Source: an uncultured Sutterella sp. (GTDB lineage Bacteria > Pseudomonadota > Gammaproteobacteria > Burkholderiales > Burkholderiaceae_F). From it: DNA of 64,000 bases. A model generated the notes under the pieces. The model was given only the letters and a program-made list of their open reading frames with translations. It was not told the DNA's origin and searched no databases. This document shows, in pieces, positions 22,274 through 30,364 of the stretch. The stretch spans positions 1 through 64,000 of the forward strand of contig UQTE01000012.1 in assembly GCA_900543805.1 (NCBI GenBank), written 5' to 3'. Position 1 is the first letter of the stretch; each line of letters begins with the position of its first letter. The translations under genes and the position numbers were made by a program.

Positions 22274-22996
22274 TTACTTCACGGGATCCTTTTCAACGGT
22301 GACGTTCTTGCCGAGCGCCAATTCTTCATTGGCCCAATACCCCCAGTGGTAGGCGGCATCGGATTCGCTCACCTTCCCGTCGCCGAACATGATGCGGGCG
22401 GTGCCGCGGTACGGCTGGAAGATGCCCGCACCGAGATAGATGTGGGCGATCCCGACGAAGACCGTGAGGAAGAAGAAGACGTCGTGCACGAGACGCGCGA
22501 CGAGGAGCGTCTCGGGGCTGAAGGTCACCTTCCAGCTGCCGTCGGGGAGAAGACCCGTGTTGAGCCACAGGATCATCCCGGAGACGGTGAGGAAGACGCA
22601 GAAGAAGATCAGCGCGCCGTCGGCGAGACGCTGCGCCGACTTCACGTGATGCTGCGGCGGCATGTGAACCTTGCCCGGGGCGAAGAGGTAGAGCGGGAAC
22701 TTCATCGCCCAGGCGAAGTCGTCCTTGTCCCACTTCCCGAAGACGTCGTCACGCATGAGGTGAACGAAACCCTTGGGGCTCTTCAGAATCGCAAAGAGCG
22801 GCACGAGGACGAACGGAATCGCGAGGACGCGGTGGAGCATGCGCATGGCATGCGTGAAGTCGCCTCCCATGATGCCGCCTCCGAGGCTCGGCACGAAGAC
22901 GAAGAGTCCCGTGACAGCCAGGAGAATGCACGCGATGGCGGCCACGCCGTGGGTGACGCGCGTGAGCAGCGAATGACGTTGAATGTAGCGGGTCAT
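22274..22996 (-). CDS. fdoI: formate dehydrogenase gamma subunit, cytochrome b556
   Basis: The 240-residue membrane subunit anchors the formate dehydrogenase and passes electrons to the quinone pool through two b hemes. Four membrane helices are visible (about 12-30, 50-70, 125-150, 165-190), with candidate heme-ligand His residues in RVTHGVAA, MRMLHRVLA and ARLVHDVFFF. The segment VGIAHIYLGAGIFQPYRGTARIMFGDG is typical. Translation starts behind AGGAGG, 17 bases after fdoH. Confidence 0.95.
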   Translation of the reverse strand: MTRYIQRHSLLTRVTHGVAAIACILLAVTGLFVFVPSLGGGIMGGDFTHAMRMLHRVLAIPFVLVPLFAILKSPKGFVHLMRDDVFGKWDKDDFAWAMKFPLYLFAPGKVHMPPQHHVKSAQRLADGALIFFCVFLTVSGMILWLNTGLLPDGSWKVTFSPETLLVARLVHDVFFFLTVFVGIAHIYLGAGIFQPYRGTARIMFGDGKVSESDAAYHWGYWANEELALGKNVTVEKDPVK

Positions 22997-23013
22997 GTCG
23001 TTTTCCTCCTCGG

Positions 23014-23904
23014 TTATTCGGCCGACTCGCGGCGAAGGGCTTCGGCGACCTCGCGGTCGGCCTTGGCGCGCTGTTCGGGGGTCCAGCCGGCCTTGGCCTC
23101 TTCGATCGAGACCTTCTTGCGGCGGTAGCCCGCGGCGGCGAGGAAGCTCACGGCGAGACCCGCGACCACGGCAGCGGTGCCGACGGCCGTGACGGGCTTC
23201 ATGGCCTGGATCGCGGCGAGCGTCGTGTCGGGCTTCGGGTCGGTCGGAAGACCGTAGGCTTCGTGACCGTACTTGCAGACCTGCAGGATGTGCAGACCGC
23301 CCATTTCGTGTTCGCCGTAGAGCTCGGCCTTCTCAAAGCCCTTGGCCTTGAGGAATTCGACGCGCTGCTTCCCGAGGGCGATCATTTCCTCGCGCGGCCC
23401 GAACTTGAGCGCTTCGGGCTGACAGGTCTTGACGCAGGCCGGGACTTCGCCTTCTTCGAGGCGGTCGAGACACATCGTGCACTTGTCGATGCGGCCGTCC
23501 GTCGGACGGAAGCGCGGCACGTCGAAGGGGCAGGCCGACTGACAGAAGGTGCAGCCGTTGCACTTTTCCGTGTCGAACGCGACGACGCCCTGTTCGGTCT
23601 TGTAGAGGGCGCCCGACGAACACGCCTGAACGCAGCCCGCGTCCGTGCAGTGGTAGCAGGAGCGCCTGCCGATCGCCCAATTGATCGGGCGGTATTTGTC
23701 GCCCGAGGGCTTTTCGTCGAAGGTCATCACGAGGCGCGTGTCGCCGTTCAGGTTCGGCGGATTCTGGTACGACCCGTGAAAGACGTTTTCGTTGAGTCCC
23801 ATGGGCGAGGGCAGCATATTCCACTGCTTGCACGCCACTTGACATCCCTTGCAGCCCGTGCAGCGGGACGAGTCAAAGAGCATGGCGATTTCTTTTTGAG
23901 CCAT
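23014..23904 (-). CDS. fdoH: formate dehydrogenase beta subunit, four [4Fe-4S] clusters
   Basis: A 296-residue iron-sulfur subunit carrying electrons from the molybdenum site to the cytochrome b subunit. Four Cys clusters are visible: CTGCKGCQVAC near 15, CYHCTDAGCVQAC near 85, CNGCTFCQSACP near 120 and CTMCLDRLEEGEVPAC near 148. A C-terminal membrane helix (about 245-265) anchors it, as in E. coli FdoH/FdnH. It follows fdoG by 18 bases. Confidence 0.96.
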   Translation of the reverse strand: MAQKEIAMLFDSSRCTGCKGCQVACKQWNMLPSPMGLNENVFHGSYQNPPNLNGDTRLVMTFDEKPSGDKYRPINWAIGRRSCYHCTDAGCVQACSSGALYKTEQGVVAFDTEKCNGCTFCQSACPFDVPRFRPTDGRIDKCTMCLDRLEEGEVPACVKTCQPEALKFGPREEMIALGKQRVEFLKAKGFEKAELYGEHEMGGLHILQVCKYGHEAYGLPTDPKPDTTLAAIQAMKPVTAVGTAAVVAGLAVSFLAAAGYRRKKVSIEEAKAGWTPEQRAKADREVAEALRRESAE

Positions 23905-23922
23905 TTAGATATCTCCTGTGCC

Positions 23923-26900
23923 TCAGGCGGCTTTTTCAAGGTTGACAAGGAAGGCCTTGTATTCCGGAATGAACGACATCGGGTCGCCCACGTTCGGGGT
24001 GAGGTCGTTGACGTTGTCGCCCGTGGCGAGCTTCGTGGCCCAGGAGAAGTGGTGCGGCATGCCGACGACGTGCGTCAGCTTGCCGTTCACCTTCATGGGC
24101 TGCATGCGGATCGTCACGACGGCCTGGACCTTGACGCTGCCGCGCTTGTTCCAGACGCGGACCCAGTCGCCGCTCTTGATGCCCTTTTCACGCGCGAGCT
24201 CCTCGGAAATTTCGATGAAGTTCGCCGGCATGATTTCGTTCAACCACGGGATGTTGCGCGTCTGCGTGCCCGACTGCCAGTGTTCGACCACGGAGTAGGT
24301 CGTCACGGCGTACGGGAACTCTTCGGCACTCGCGCGCTGCACGGAGGGATCGTCCGTGTAGAGCGTCATCGGGGCGTTGTTGCGACCGTTCAAGACGTTC
24401 TTCGTGGGCGATTCCCAGGGCTCGAAGTGTTCGGGCAGGGGACCGTCACCCATCGAATACGCGAAGAGGCGGGCGTGCTGCTCCCACGTCATGAAGAAGG
24501 CGTTTGTGTCGGGCGGAAGCGCGGTCACGAAGTCGCCCACGTCGTTCTGCTTCCACTTCTGGCCGTCCCATTCGACGAGGACGCGCTTGGGATTCCAGGG
24601 CTTCCCTTGAGCGTCGGCCGAGGCGCGGTTGTAGAGAATGCGGCGGTTCGCGGGCCATGCGAACGACCAACCCGGATAGAGGCCGAGCCCCGTCGGGTCT
24701 TCCTTCGAACGACGCGTCATCGGCTGCTTCATCGGATCGAGCTTGGCTTCCTCGTTGTTGTAGTAGCCCGAGAAGATCCAGATGCCGCAGGCGGTCGAGC
24801 CGTCGGCCTTGAGGTCGCCGTAGCCCTTGAGGAGCTTGCCGGTCTTGACGTCGAAGCCGTTCAGAGCCCAGCAGAGGGCGCGGATGTCGTACTTGCCGTC
24901 GATCTTGTAGCTCATCTGAGCCTTGAGGATCGGATCGGGACAGGCGCCGCCTTCCTTTTCATAGAGGGCGCGGATGCGCTCGAAAAGAAGCTCCATGATT
25001 TCAAAGTCCGACTTGCACTCTCCCGGAGGCTCAATCGCCATTTGCCTCCACTGGATCCAGCGGCCGCTATTGTTGATCGAGCCCGTCTTTTCATAGATGA
25101 GCGCGGCCGGCAGGAAGTAGACCTCCGTCTGGATTTCTTCAGGATTCATGTCGGGCGCTTCCCAGAAGGTCGCCGTTTCCGTGAGGAACCAGTCGGCCAC
25201 GACGAGCCAGTCGAGTTTCGCCATCGCCTTGCGGGCGTGCTTGGCGTTGGGCGTCGAGTGCGCGGGATTCATGCCCCAGCAGAAGTAGCCCTTCGTCTTG
25301 TTGTCGCGCATGGCGTTGAAGGTCGTGATCGTCGCGTAGTCGCCGTAGGACTTCTTCGGGCTGATCTTCGGGAGAAGGTCGTAGCAGTAGTCGTTTTCGA
25401 CGGTCGCGTTGTCGCCGAACCATTCCTTCAAGCTAGAAATCCAGAACTTGGGTTTATTGGAATAGTATCCGGCCGAATAGGTTTCCTTCTCGAGGTAGTC
25501 GCGCAGGGTCGGGTGCTTCTTGCCCGTGGGCCAGGAGAGATAGCCCGGCGCCTGATGGCAGGAGGCGCCGACGTCGGTCGAACCCTGAACGTTCGGTTCA
25601 CCGCGGAGTGCGTTGATGCCGCCCCCGGCGATGCCGACGTTGCCGAGAAGAAGCTGCACGATGCACATGGCGCGGCAGTTCTGACTGCCGTAGGAGTGCT
25701 GCGTCTGGCCGAGCGCGTAGAGGATCGATCCCGACTTGTCGGGGCGGCCCGTGGAGGCGTAGACGTCCCAGATCTTGAGCATGACGTCCTTGTCCATGCC
25801 GGTCACTTCCGCCACGACGTCGGGCGTGTAGCGTGCATAGTGGCGGGCCATGACGTTCAAGACGCACATCGGATCCGTGAGCGTTTCATCGCGCTTCAGG
25901 ACCTTGAGGTCGGGCGTCGTGAATTCGGGCACGCCCGGTTCACGAACCCACGCGAAGGACGAGCCGTCGGACGTATCCCACTTTTCCTTGTGGTCGACGT
26001 CATAGCCCCAGGTTTCATCGGAATAGGTTTTCGTTTCCGGATCCCAGCCCGAGAAGAGCCCGGTGTTCGGATCGAATTCGTAGTCCTTGCGAAGAAGACA
26101 GGCGGCGTTCGTGAAGGCCACGATGTAGTCGCGGTGATAGAGTTTCTTCGAGAGGATGTAGTTGATGAGACCGCCGTAGAAGGCCAGGTCGCTCCCCGGA
26201 CGAATGCGCCCGTAAATGTCGGCCTGCGCGGCCGAACGCGTGAAGCGCGGGTCGACCACGATCCAGGTGGCGCCGCGGTCCTGGGCGCGTTCGACCCATC
26301 TGGAGCTCAAAGGGTGATTTTCCACATTATTGGAGCCGATCGACATGATTACGTCCGCATTCTGGAAGTCGCACCAGTGCGAGGTCATCGAGCCGCGTCC
26401 GAAGCTCGGAGCGAGACCGGCGACGGTCGAGCTGTGGCAGACGCGCGTCTGGTTGTCGATCGCGACGATGCCGAGAGTCCGGTTGAACTTTTGCGTCAGC
26501 CAGGCTTCCTCGTTGTTGAGCTGAGCGGCGCCGAGCGAGGCGATGCCGTCGCAACGGTTGACGGTCACGCTGTCTTCCTTCTCGACGAAGGTGGCGTCGC
26601 GCGTCGTCTTGACGCGGCGCGCGATGCCGTCAAGAGCTTCTTCCCACGAGATACGCTCCCACTCCTTCTTGCCGGGGCGGCGAACGAGCGGATAAAGCAC
26701 GCGGTCGGGGTGCAGTTGGGCCTTGCGGTCCTTCGTCACCACATTGCGCAGACCCCACATGGCGGCGCCCTTCGGGCAGAGACCGCCGAGGTTCACCGGG
26801 TGGTCCGGGTCCCCCTCCAAATTGATCAGTTGGCCGTCGCGGGTCGAGCAAATCGTGCCGCAGCCGCCCGAACAGTAGCAGCACACATTAGTGGACTCTT

Positions 26901-27030
26901 GCACATTCGCGAGCTTGTAGACCTTTTTCTCCTTGGGAGCGGCAAACGCGCCGCCGGAGAGGGAAGAGGCGAGACCGCCGCCGCCCAAGAGAAAGCCTCG
27001 CTTTAGGAATCCTCTGCGGGAGAGCTCCAT
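23923..27030 (-). CDS. fdoG: respiratory formate dehydrogenase alpha subunit, Cys form
   Basis: Oxidises formate to CO2 at a molybdenum bis-guanine-dinucleotide cofactor on the periplasmic side. The 1035-residue precursor begins with a twin-arginine signal (ELSRRGFLKRGFLLGGGGL). A [4Fe-4S] motif CCYCSGGCG lies near 45. The active-site residue is Cys198 in NQTRVCHSSTVAG (codon TGC at 26437-26439), where E. coli FdnG/FdoG has selenocysteine at the matching place, so no selenium insertion is needed and the frame is continuous. The ATG at 27030 follows AAGGAGG at 7 bases and is preferred over an ATG 14 codons upstream. It starts the fdo operon. Confidence 0.97.
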   Translation of the reverse strand: MELSRRGFLKRGFLLGGGGLASSLSGGAFAAPKEKKVYKLANVQESTNVCCYCSGGCGTICSTRDGQLINLEGDPDHPVNLGGLCPKGAAMWGLRNVVTKDRKAQLHPDRVLYPLVRRPGKKEWERISWEEALDGIARRVKTTRDATFVEKEDSVTVNRCDGIASLGAAQLNNEEAWLTQKFNRTLGIVAIDNQTRVCHSSTVAGLAPSFGRGSMTSHWCDFQNADVIMSIGSNNVENHPLSSRWVERAQDRGATWIVVDPRFTRSAAQADIYGRIRPGSDLAFYGGLINYILSKKLYHRDYIVAFTNAACLLRKDYEFDPNTGLFSGWDPETKTYSDETWGYDVDHKEKWDTSDGSSFAWVREPGVPEFTTPDLKVLKRDETLTDPMCVLNVMARHYARYTPDVVAEVTGMDKDVMLKIWDVYASTGRPDKSGSILYALGQTQHSYGSQNCRAMCIVQLLLGNVGIAGGGINALRGEPNVQGSTDVGASCHQAPGYLSWPTGKKHPTLRDYLEKETYSAGYYSNKPKFWISSLKEWFGDNATVENDYCYDLLPKISPKKSYGDYATITTFNAMRDNKTKGYFCWGMNPAHSTPNAKHARKAMAKLDWLVVADWFLTETATFWEAPDMNPEEIQTEVYFLPAALIYEKTGSINNSGRWIQWRQMAIEPPGECKSDFEIMELLFERIRALYEKEGGACPDPILKAQMSYKIDGKYDIRALCWALNGFDVKTGKLLKGYGDLKADGSTACGIWIFSGYYNNEEAKLDPMKQPMTRRSKEDPTGLGLYPGWSFAWPANRRILYNRASADAQGKPWNPKRVLVEWDGQKWKQNDVGDFVTALPPDTNAFFMTWEQHARLFAYSMGDGPLPEHFEPWESPTKNVLNGRNNAPMTLYTDDPSVQRASAEEFPYAVTTYSVVEHWQSGTQTRNIPWLNEIMPANFIEISEELAREKGIKSGDWVRVWNKRGSVKVQAVVTIRMQPMKVNGKLTHVVGMPHHFSWATKLATGDNVNDLTPNVGDPMSFIPEYKAFLVNLEKAA

Positions 27031-27108
27031 GAAAAATCCTCCTTGGGGAAAGTTGCCGTCGGCGGAAACCACCGACGAAAGAGAGGGTCCGGCATGGCCG
27101 GTTGTTGG

Positions 27109-27122
27109 TTGACGGGAATCGA
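27109..27122 (-). promoter_or_regulatory. weak FNR-like box upstream of fdoG
   Basis: TTGAC-GGGA-ATCGA matches the FNR consensus TTGAT-N4-ATCAA at 8 of 10 positions and lies about 80 bases before the fdoG start. Anaerobic control of this operon would make sense, but no matching -10 was found, so this is only suggestive. Confidence 0.3.
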
Positions 27123-27831
27123 TGTTCTTAAAAAAAAAGAGAAGGTGTTCTCGTCGTAGGCCAAAAGTTTCTTCGTTTTTCCCCTAGTTGCCCAGTCTTC
27201 GAAAGAAGGAGGAAAAGATCGTTGATCTGAATAAGAGGGGAGGGGAAGCCTAAGGAAGTAGTGTCTTATCGGGGAAAACGCTATGTAGACGTAAATTCTT
27301 GTGAAAACCTCTCTAGGTGCGCCACACGCGCTATTCAGAAACAGAATAACGGTGATGCGACCAACTTTTGTTTGAGAATGATTCGCGAATGGAAAGAATG
27401 GAGTTGTTGCGATGGTAGTAGAAGAGGGTGGAATCGATCATCCGAGAGGCGTAGCTTGTTAAAAAGAAGTAGATCGAAAGATTTTTGCGTTTTGCCAAGA
27501 AGTTTGTATGAGGAAAGTCGCGGTCTCTTATGGTAGAAAGCGGCTCCTATGTGAGAGTAACCTGGCAGGCCTTGAGCGATGCATTTGGTTCCGTGAGGGA
27601 GTTCATCAACGATCTTGCGACAAGATTTTTCTCATGAAATGAATACGAGTGGACGCTGAGCAACAATCAATTTTTCTTTTGAATATATTGTGCGGCAAGG
27701 AATTATTGATGGTTTTGAGACGAAAGTCAGATAGAGATTTTTGTTGAGCCGCAGATCTAAAACCAAAGAGCAAAAATCTAATGTATGCTCTCTCCCGCAC
27801 GGGAAGTACGGCTTCCTGTGGCTCTGTGCGA
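27123..27831. other. AT-richer gene-poor region
   Basis: About 700 bases visibly poorer in G+C than both flanks, with no convincing gene. The longest forward frame (27261-27536) has no family resemblance and weak codon character. A 35-codon frame at 27530-27637 (MVESGSYVRVTWQ...) follows TGAGGAAAG but is likewise unrecognised. It may be decayed acquired DNA, or the leader side of the repeat array that follows. Confidence 0.5.
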
Positions 27832-28183
27832 GCTTTCCCTGCTTTAGCGGGGGTGTTTCTACTGAGGAAGGGTGGCTTCTGCAGAAGTTAATTCGACCTT
27901 CCTCACGTCAGTGGGGGTGTTTCTAACGTCGAAAAGCATCCGCTGTCCAGGAGCTGGGCAATCGCACGGTTTTCCCCGCGCGAGTGGGGGTGTTCCTAGC
28001 GGGCGGTGGATCCAGTGGTGTGAGCAGGCGTCTTCCCCGCGTAAGCGGGGGTGTTTCTAATTCGGGGCGGTGGATTCAATGGCGAGAGCCGACCTTTTCC
28101 CTGCGCGAGCGGGGGTGTTTCTAGCGGACGGCGGGTCCAGTGGCGGGAGCAGGCGTCTTCCCCGCGTTAGCGGGGGTGTTTCC
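27832..28183. CRISPR. degenerate CRISPR-like array, six repeats, no cas genes
   Basis: Six copies of a 29-base palindromic repeat of type I-E appearance end at 27860, 27924, 27997, 28058, 28122 and 28183. The best copies read GTCTTCCCCGCGTAAGCGGG followed by GGTGTTTCT; the first three are diverged. Spacers are 35, 44, 32, 35 and 32 bases. Unlike true CRISPR spacers, the last three are homologous to each other: the spacers at 27998-28029 and 28123-28154 match at about 27 of 32 bases. No cas gene exists in the window. It is either a decayed array enlarged by tandem duplication or a CRISPR-like tandem repeat. Confidence 0.6.
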
Positions 28184-28340
28184 GGGAGAGTCCTGCTAAG
28201 CCGTTTTTGTTCGGTTTGGTAGGACAATCTGTGGGTAGTTTTATTCTTGCCTTTTTCTTTCAAAAATGTGCATCTTTCTTAATTAATAAGTGATGCCGTC
28301 ATTCTGATCTTTCTACTGAAAGACAGTAATTTTCAGTGTA
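28184..28340. other. AT-rich spacer between the repeat array and the tRNA operon
   Basis: Low-GC sequence after the last repeat, with several T runs. No gene or further repeat copy was seen. Confidence 0.4.
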
Positions 28341-28380
28341 TAAAAAGAAAGAAGTCGTGAATTAAAAATCCACGACTTCT
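28341..28380 (-). terminator. terminator of the tRNA-Arg/tRNA-Ser operon
   Basis: AGAAGTCGTG (28350-28359) is a perfect 10 bp inverted repeat with CACGACTTCT (28371-28380). On the minus strand it is followed by TTCTTTTT. It begins 10 bases after the tRNA-Ser 3' end. Confidence 0.85.
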
Positions 28381-28390
28381 CACTAATAAA

Positions 28391-28482
28391 TGGCGGAGAA
28401 GGGGGGATTCGAACCCCCGAGGCCCTTATTCGGACCTGCACCCTTAGCAGGGGTGTGCATTCGACCTCTCTGCCACTTCTCC
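28391..28482 (-). tRNA. tRNA-Ser (GCT)
   Basis: A 92-base class II tRNA with encoded CCA, 5' GGAGAAG pairing with 3' CTTCTCC, anticodon loop CTGCTAA (anticodon GCT, reading AGC/AGU) and a long variable arm. It lies 15 bases after tRNA-Arg and is cotranscribed with it. Confidence 0.95.
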
Positions 28483-28497
28483 GCTCTATATAAATTG

Positions 28498-28574
28498 TGG
28501 CGCGGCTGGCAGGATTCGAACCCACGACCCTCTGGTTCGTAGCCAGATACTCTATCCAACTGAGCTACAGCCGC
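28498..28574 (-). tRNA. tRNA-Arg (ACG)
   Basis: A 77-base tRNA with encoded CCA. The acceptor stem is GCGGCTG/CAGCCGC, the anticodon loop CTACGAA gives anticodon ACG, and the T arm contains GGTTCGAATCC. The 5' 54 bases are identical to the partial gene at 1-54. Confidence 0.96.
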
Positions 28575-28589
28575 GCAAAAGAGAAGTGA

Positions 28590-28619
28590 ATTCTATCTTG
28601 AGGCATGGTGTTTTGTCAA
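28590..28619 (-). promoter_or_regulatory. promoter of the tRNA-Arg/tRNA-Ser operon
   Basis: On the minus strand TTGACA (28614-28619), an 18-base spacer and TAGAAT (28590-28595). The same perfect -35 occurs before the tRNA-Arg copy at 1-54. Confidence 0.75.
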
Positions 28620-28837
28620 GAGTCTTCGTGCAAAAAGTTTGAAGAAGGTATTTATCTTCATGTGAAGCAAAAAGTGTGACGAAATCATGACAAAACCGCC
28701 CCGAGGCGGGGGCTGAATCCCCTAGAATGCGGTGCAACCGAGAAAATCGGACCCGCTCCGATGATTTCGCTCCGTGGCGCAGCTTGAGTCGAAAGACTTG
28801 CTGTGCCTCTTTGTCGTTCCCAAATTCTTCGGTTGTG

Positions 28838-30364
28838 ATGACACCACGCCTCCAGCTACGCAACATTACCAAGCGGTATCCGGGCATCGTCGCCAACGAT
28901 CACGTGTCCATGGAAATCGCCCCGGGCGAAGTTTTGGCCGTCCTCGGCGAAAACGGCGCCGGCAAATCCACGCTCATGAAAATCATCTACGGCGCGACGA
29001 CGCCGGACGAAGGGGAGATCGTCTTTGACCGCGTTCCTTTGGCCGTGTCGAGTCCGGCGGAGGCGCGAGACCTGGGGATCGCCATGGTGCATCAGCACTT
29101 CGCGCTCTTTGAGACGCTCACCGTGACGGAAAACGTCGCTTTGGGGCTTGCCAAGGGGATGACGCTCGAGGCGATCGCCTCGGAAGTGCGTCGACTCGGC
29201 GAAAACTACGGCCTCGAAGTGGATCCCGAATCGGTGGTGCACGACCTCTCGATGGGCGAGCGTCAGCGCGTCGAAATCATTCGCGCCCTCATGACGCACC
29301 CGAAGCTTCTGATTCTCGACGAACCGACTTCGGTTCTGACGCCCCAGGCCGTGCGAAAGCTCTTTGTGACGCTGCACAAACTCGCATCGGAAGGCGTTTC
29401 GATTCTCTTCATTTCGCACAAACTCGACGAAATCCGCGAGCTTGCCGACCGCTGCGTCGTGCTTCGTTCCGGAAAAATCGTCGCCTCCGTCAATCCGAAG
29501 GAAGAAACGGAAGATTCGCTCGCGCGCCTCATGATCGGCAAGGAACCTCCCGTCGTGCGCGCGGCGGAAGGGACGCCGGGCGACGTGGTGTTCCGTCTGA
29601 TCGACCTTTCGGCGCCGGGCACGCAGCGCGTGTGCGGGATCCAGAACATTCTCCTGAGCGTGCACTCGGGCGAGATCGTCGGGATCGCCGGCATTTCCGG
29701 AAACGGTCAGGCGCGCTTCATGTCCGCGGCGAGCGGCGAATACCGTTCCGACGCCAAGGCGGTCGAACTCTTCGGCAAGCCCGTCGGGCACCTCGACACG
29801 AAGGAGCGCCGTGCGCTCGGTCTTCGCTACGTCCCCGAACAGCGCCTCGGTCATGCGGCGGTGCCCGATCTTCCCCTTCGCGTCAACACCTATCTCACGG
29901 GCGACGACTTTGTGGAGAAGGGCTTCATCCTTCGCAAGAAGGCGCGCGACTTTGCCGAAAAGGTCGTCGAGCGCTTCCACGTGAAGACCCCCTCCGTGGA
30001 AAAGCACGCGGGCGGTCTCTCGGGCGGCAATCTCCAGAAATTCATCATGGGCCGCGAAATCCTGCAGCGCCCCAAGGTGCTTCTCGTCAATCAGCCGACC
30101 TGGGGCGTCGACGTGGGCGCGGCCGCCGTGATCCGCAATTCGCTCATGCGCCTTCGCAGCGAAGGCGCCGCGATCATCGTCGTCTCCGAAGAAATCGACG
30201 AGCTTTTTGAAATTTCCGACCGCATCGCGGTCATGTACCGAGGACATCTGTCGCCCGCCGTGCCCAAGGAAAGCCTCAACATTGAAGAGGTCGGCCGGTG
30301 GATGTCCGGCCTCTGGCCGGGCGGTCCGGGTCATAAGAACCAAAACGTTGAGGAGGCGGCATGA
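28838..30364 (+). CDS. BMP-type (nucleoside) ABC transporter, ATP-binding protein
   Basis: A 508-residue protein with two fused ABC ATPase domains, as in sugar and nucleoside importers of the RbsA/NupA class. The first half has Walker A GENGAGKSTLMK near 40, signature LSMGERQRVEI near 142 and Walker B LLILDEPTSVLTP near 162. The second half has GISGNGQARF in the Walker A place and LSGGNLQKFIMGRE as signature. The degenerate second Walker A (no GKS) is common in this class. The ATG at 28838 starts where family homology begins (MTPRLQLRNITKRYPG). It overlaps the next gene by ATGA. Confidence 0.93.
   Translation: MTPRLQLRNITKRYPGIVANDHVSMEIAPGEVLAVLGENGAGKSTLMKIIYGATTPDEGEIVFDRVPLAVSSPAEARDLGIAMVHQHFALFETLTVTENVALGLAKGMTLEAIASEVRRLGENYGLEVDPESVVHDLSMGERQRVEIIRALMTHPKLLILDEPTSVLTPQAVRKLFVTLHKLASEGVSILFISHKLDEIRELADRCVVLRSGKIVASVNPKEETEDSLARLMIGKEPPVVRAAEGTPGDVVFRLIDLSAPGTQRVCGIQNILLSVHSGEIVGIAGISGNGQARFMSAASGEYRSDAKAVELFGKPVGHLDTKERRALGLRYVPEQRLGHAAVPDLPLRVNTYLTGDDFVEKGFILRKKARDFAEKVVERFHVKTPSVEKHAGGLSGGNLQKFIMGREILQRPKVLLVNQPTWGVDVGAAAVIRNSLMRLRSEGAAIIVVSEEIDELFEISDRIAVMYRGHLSPAVPKESLNIEEVGRWMSGLWPGGPGHKNQNVEEAA

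Noticed and set aside
26437..26439. Selenocysteine codon in fdoG
   Set aside because: The codon is TGC (Cys), not TGA, and no selenocysteine insertion element is needed.
23263..27006. Long plus-strand open frame opposite fdoH and fdoG
   Set aside because: The minus strand carries clear formate dehydrogenase subunits with all motifs; the opposite frame has none.
27261..27536. 91-codon frame in the AT-rich gap as a gene
   Set aside because: No ribosome site, no family resemblance and unusual residue make-up.
28690..28728. GC-rich palindrome and TAGAAT before the BMP importer as a promoter or riboswitch
   Set aside because: No -35 at suitable spacing and no conserved purine-riboswitch core; left unassigned.
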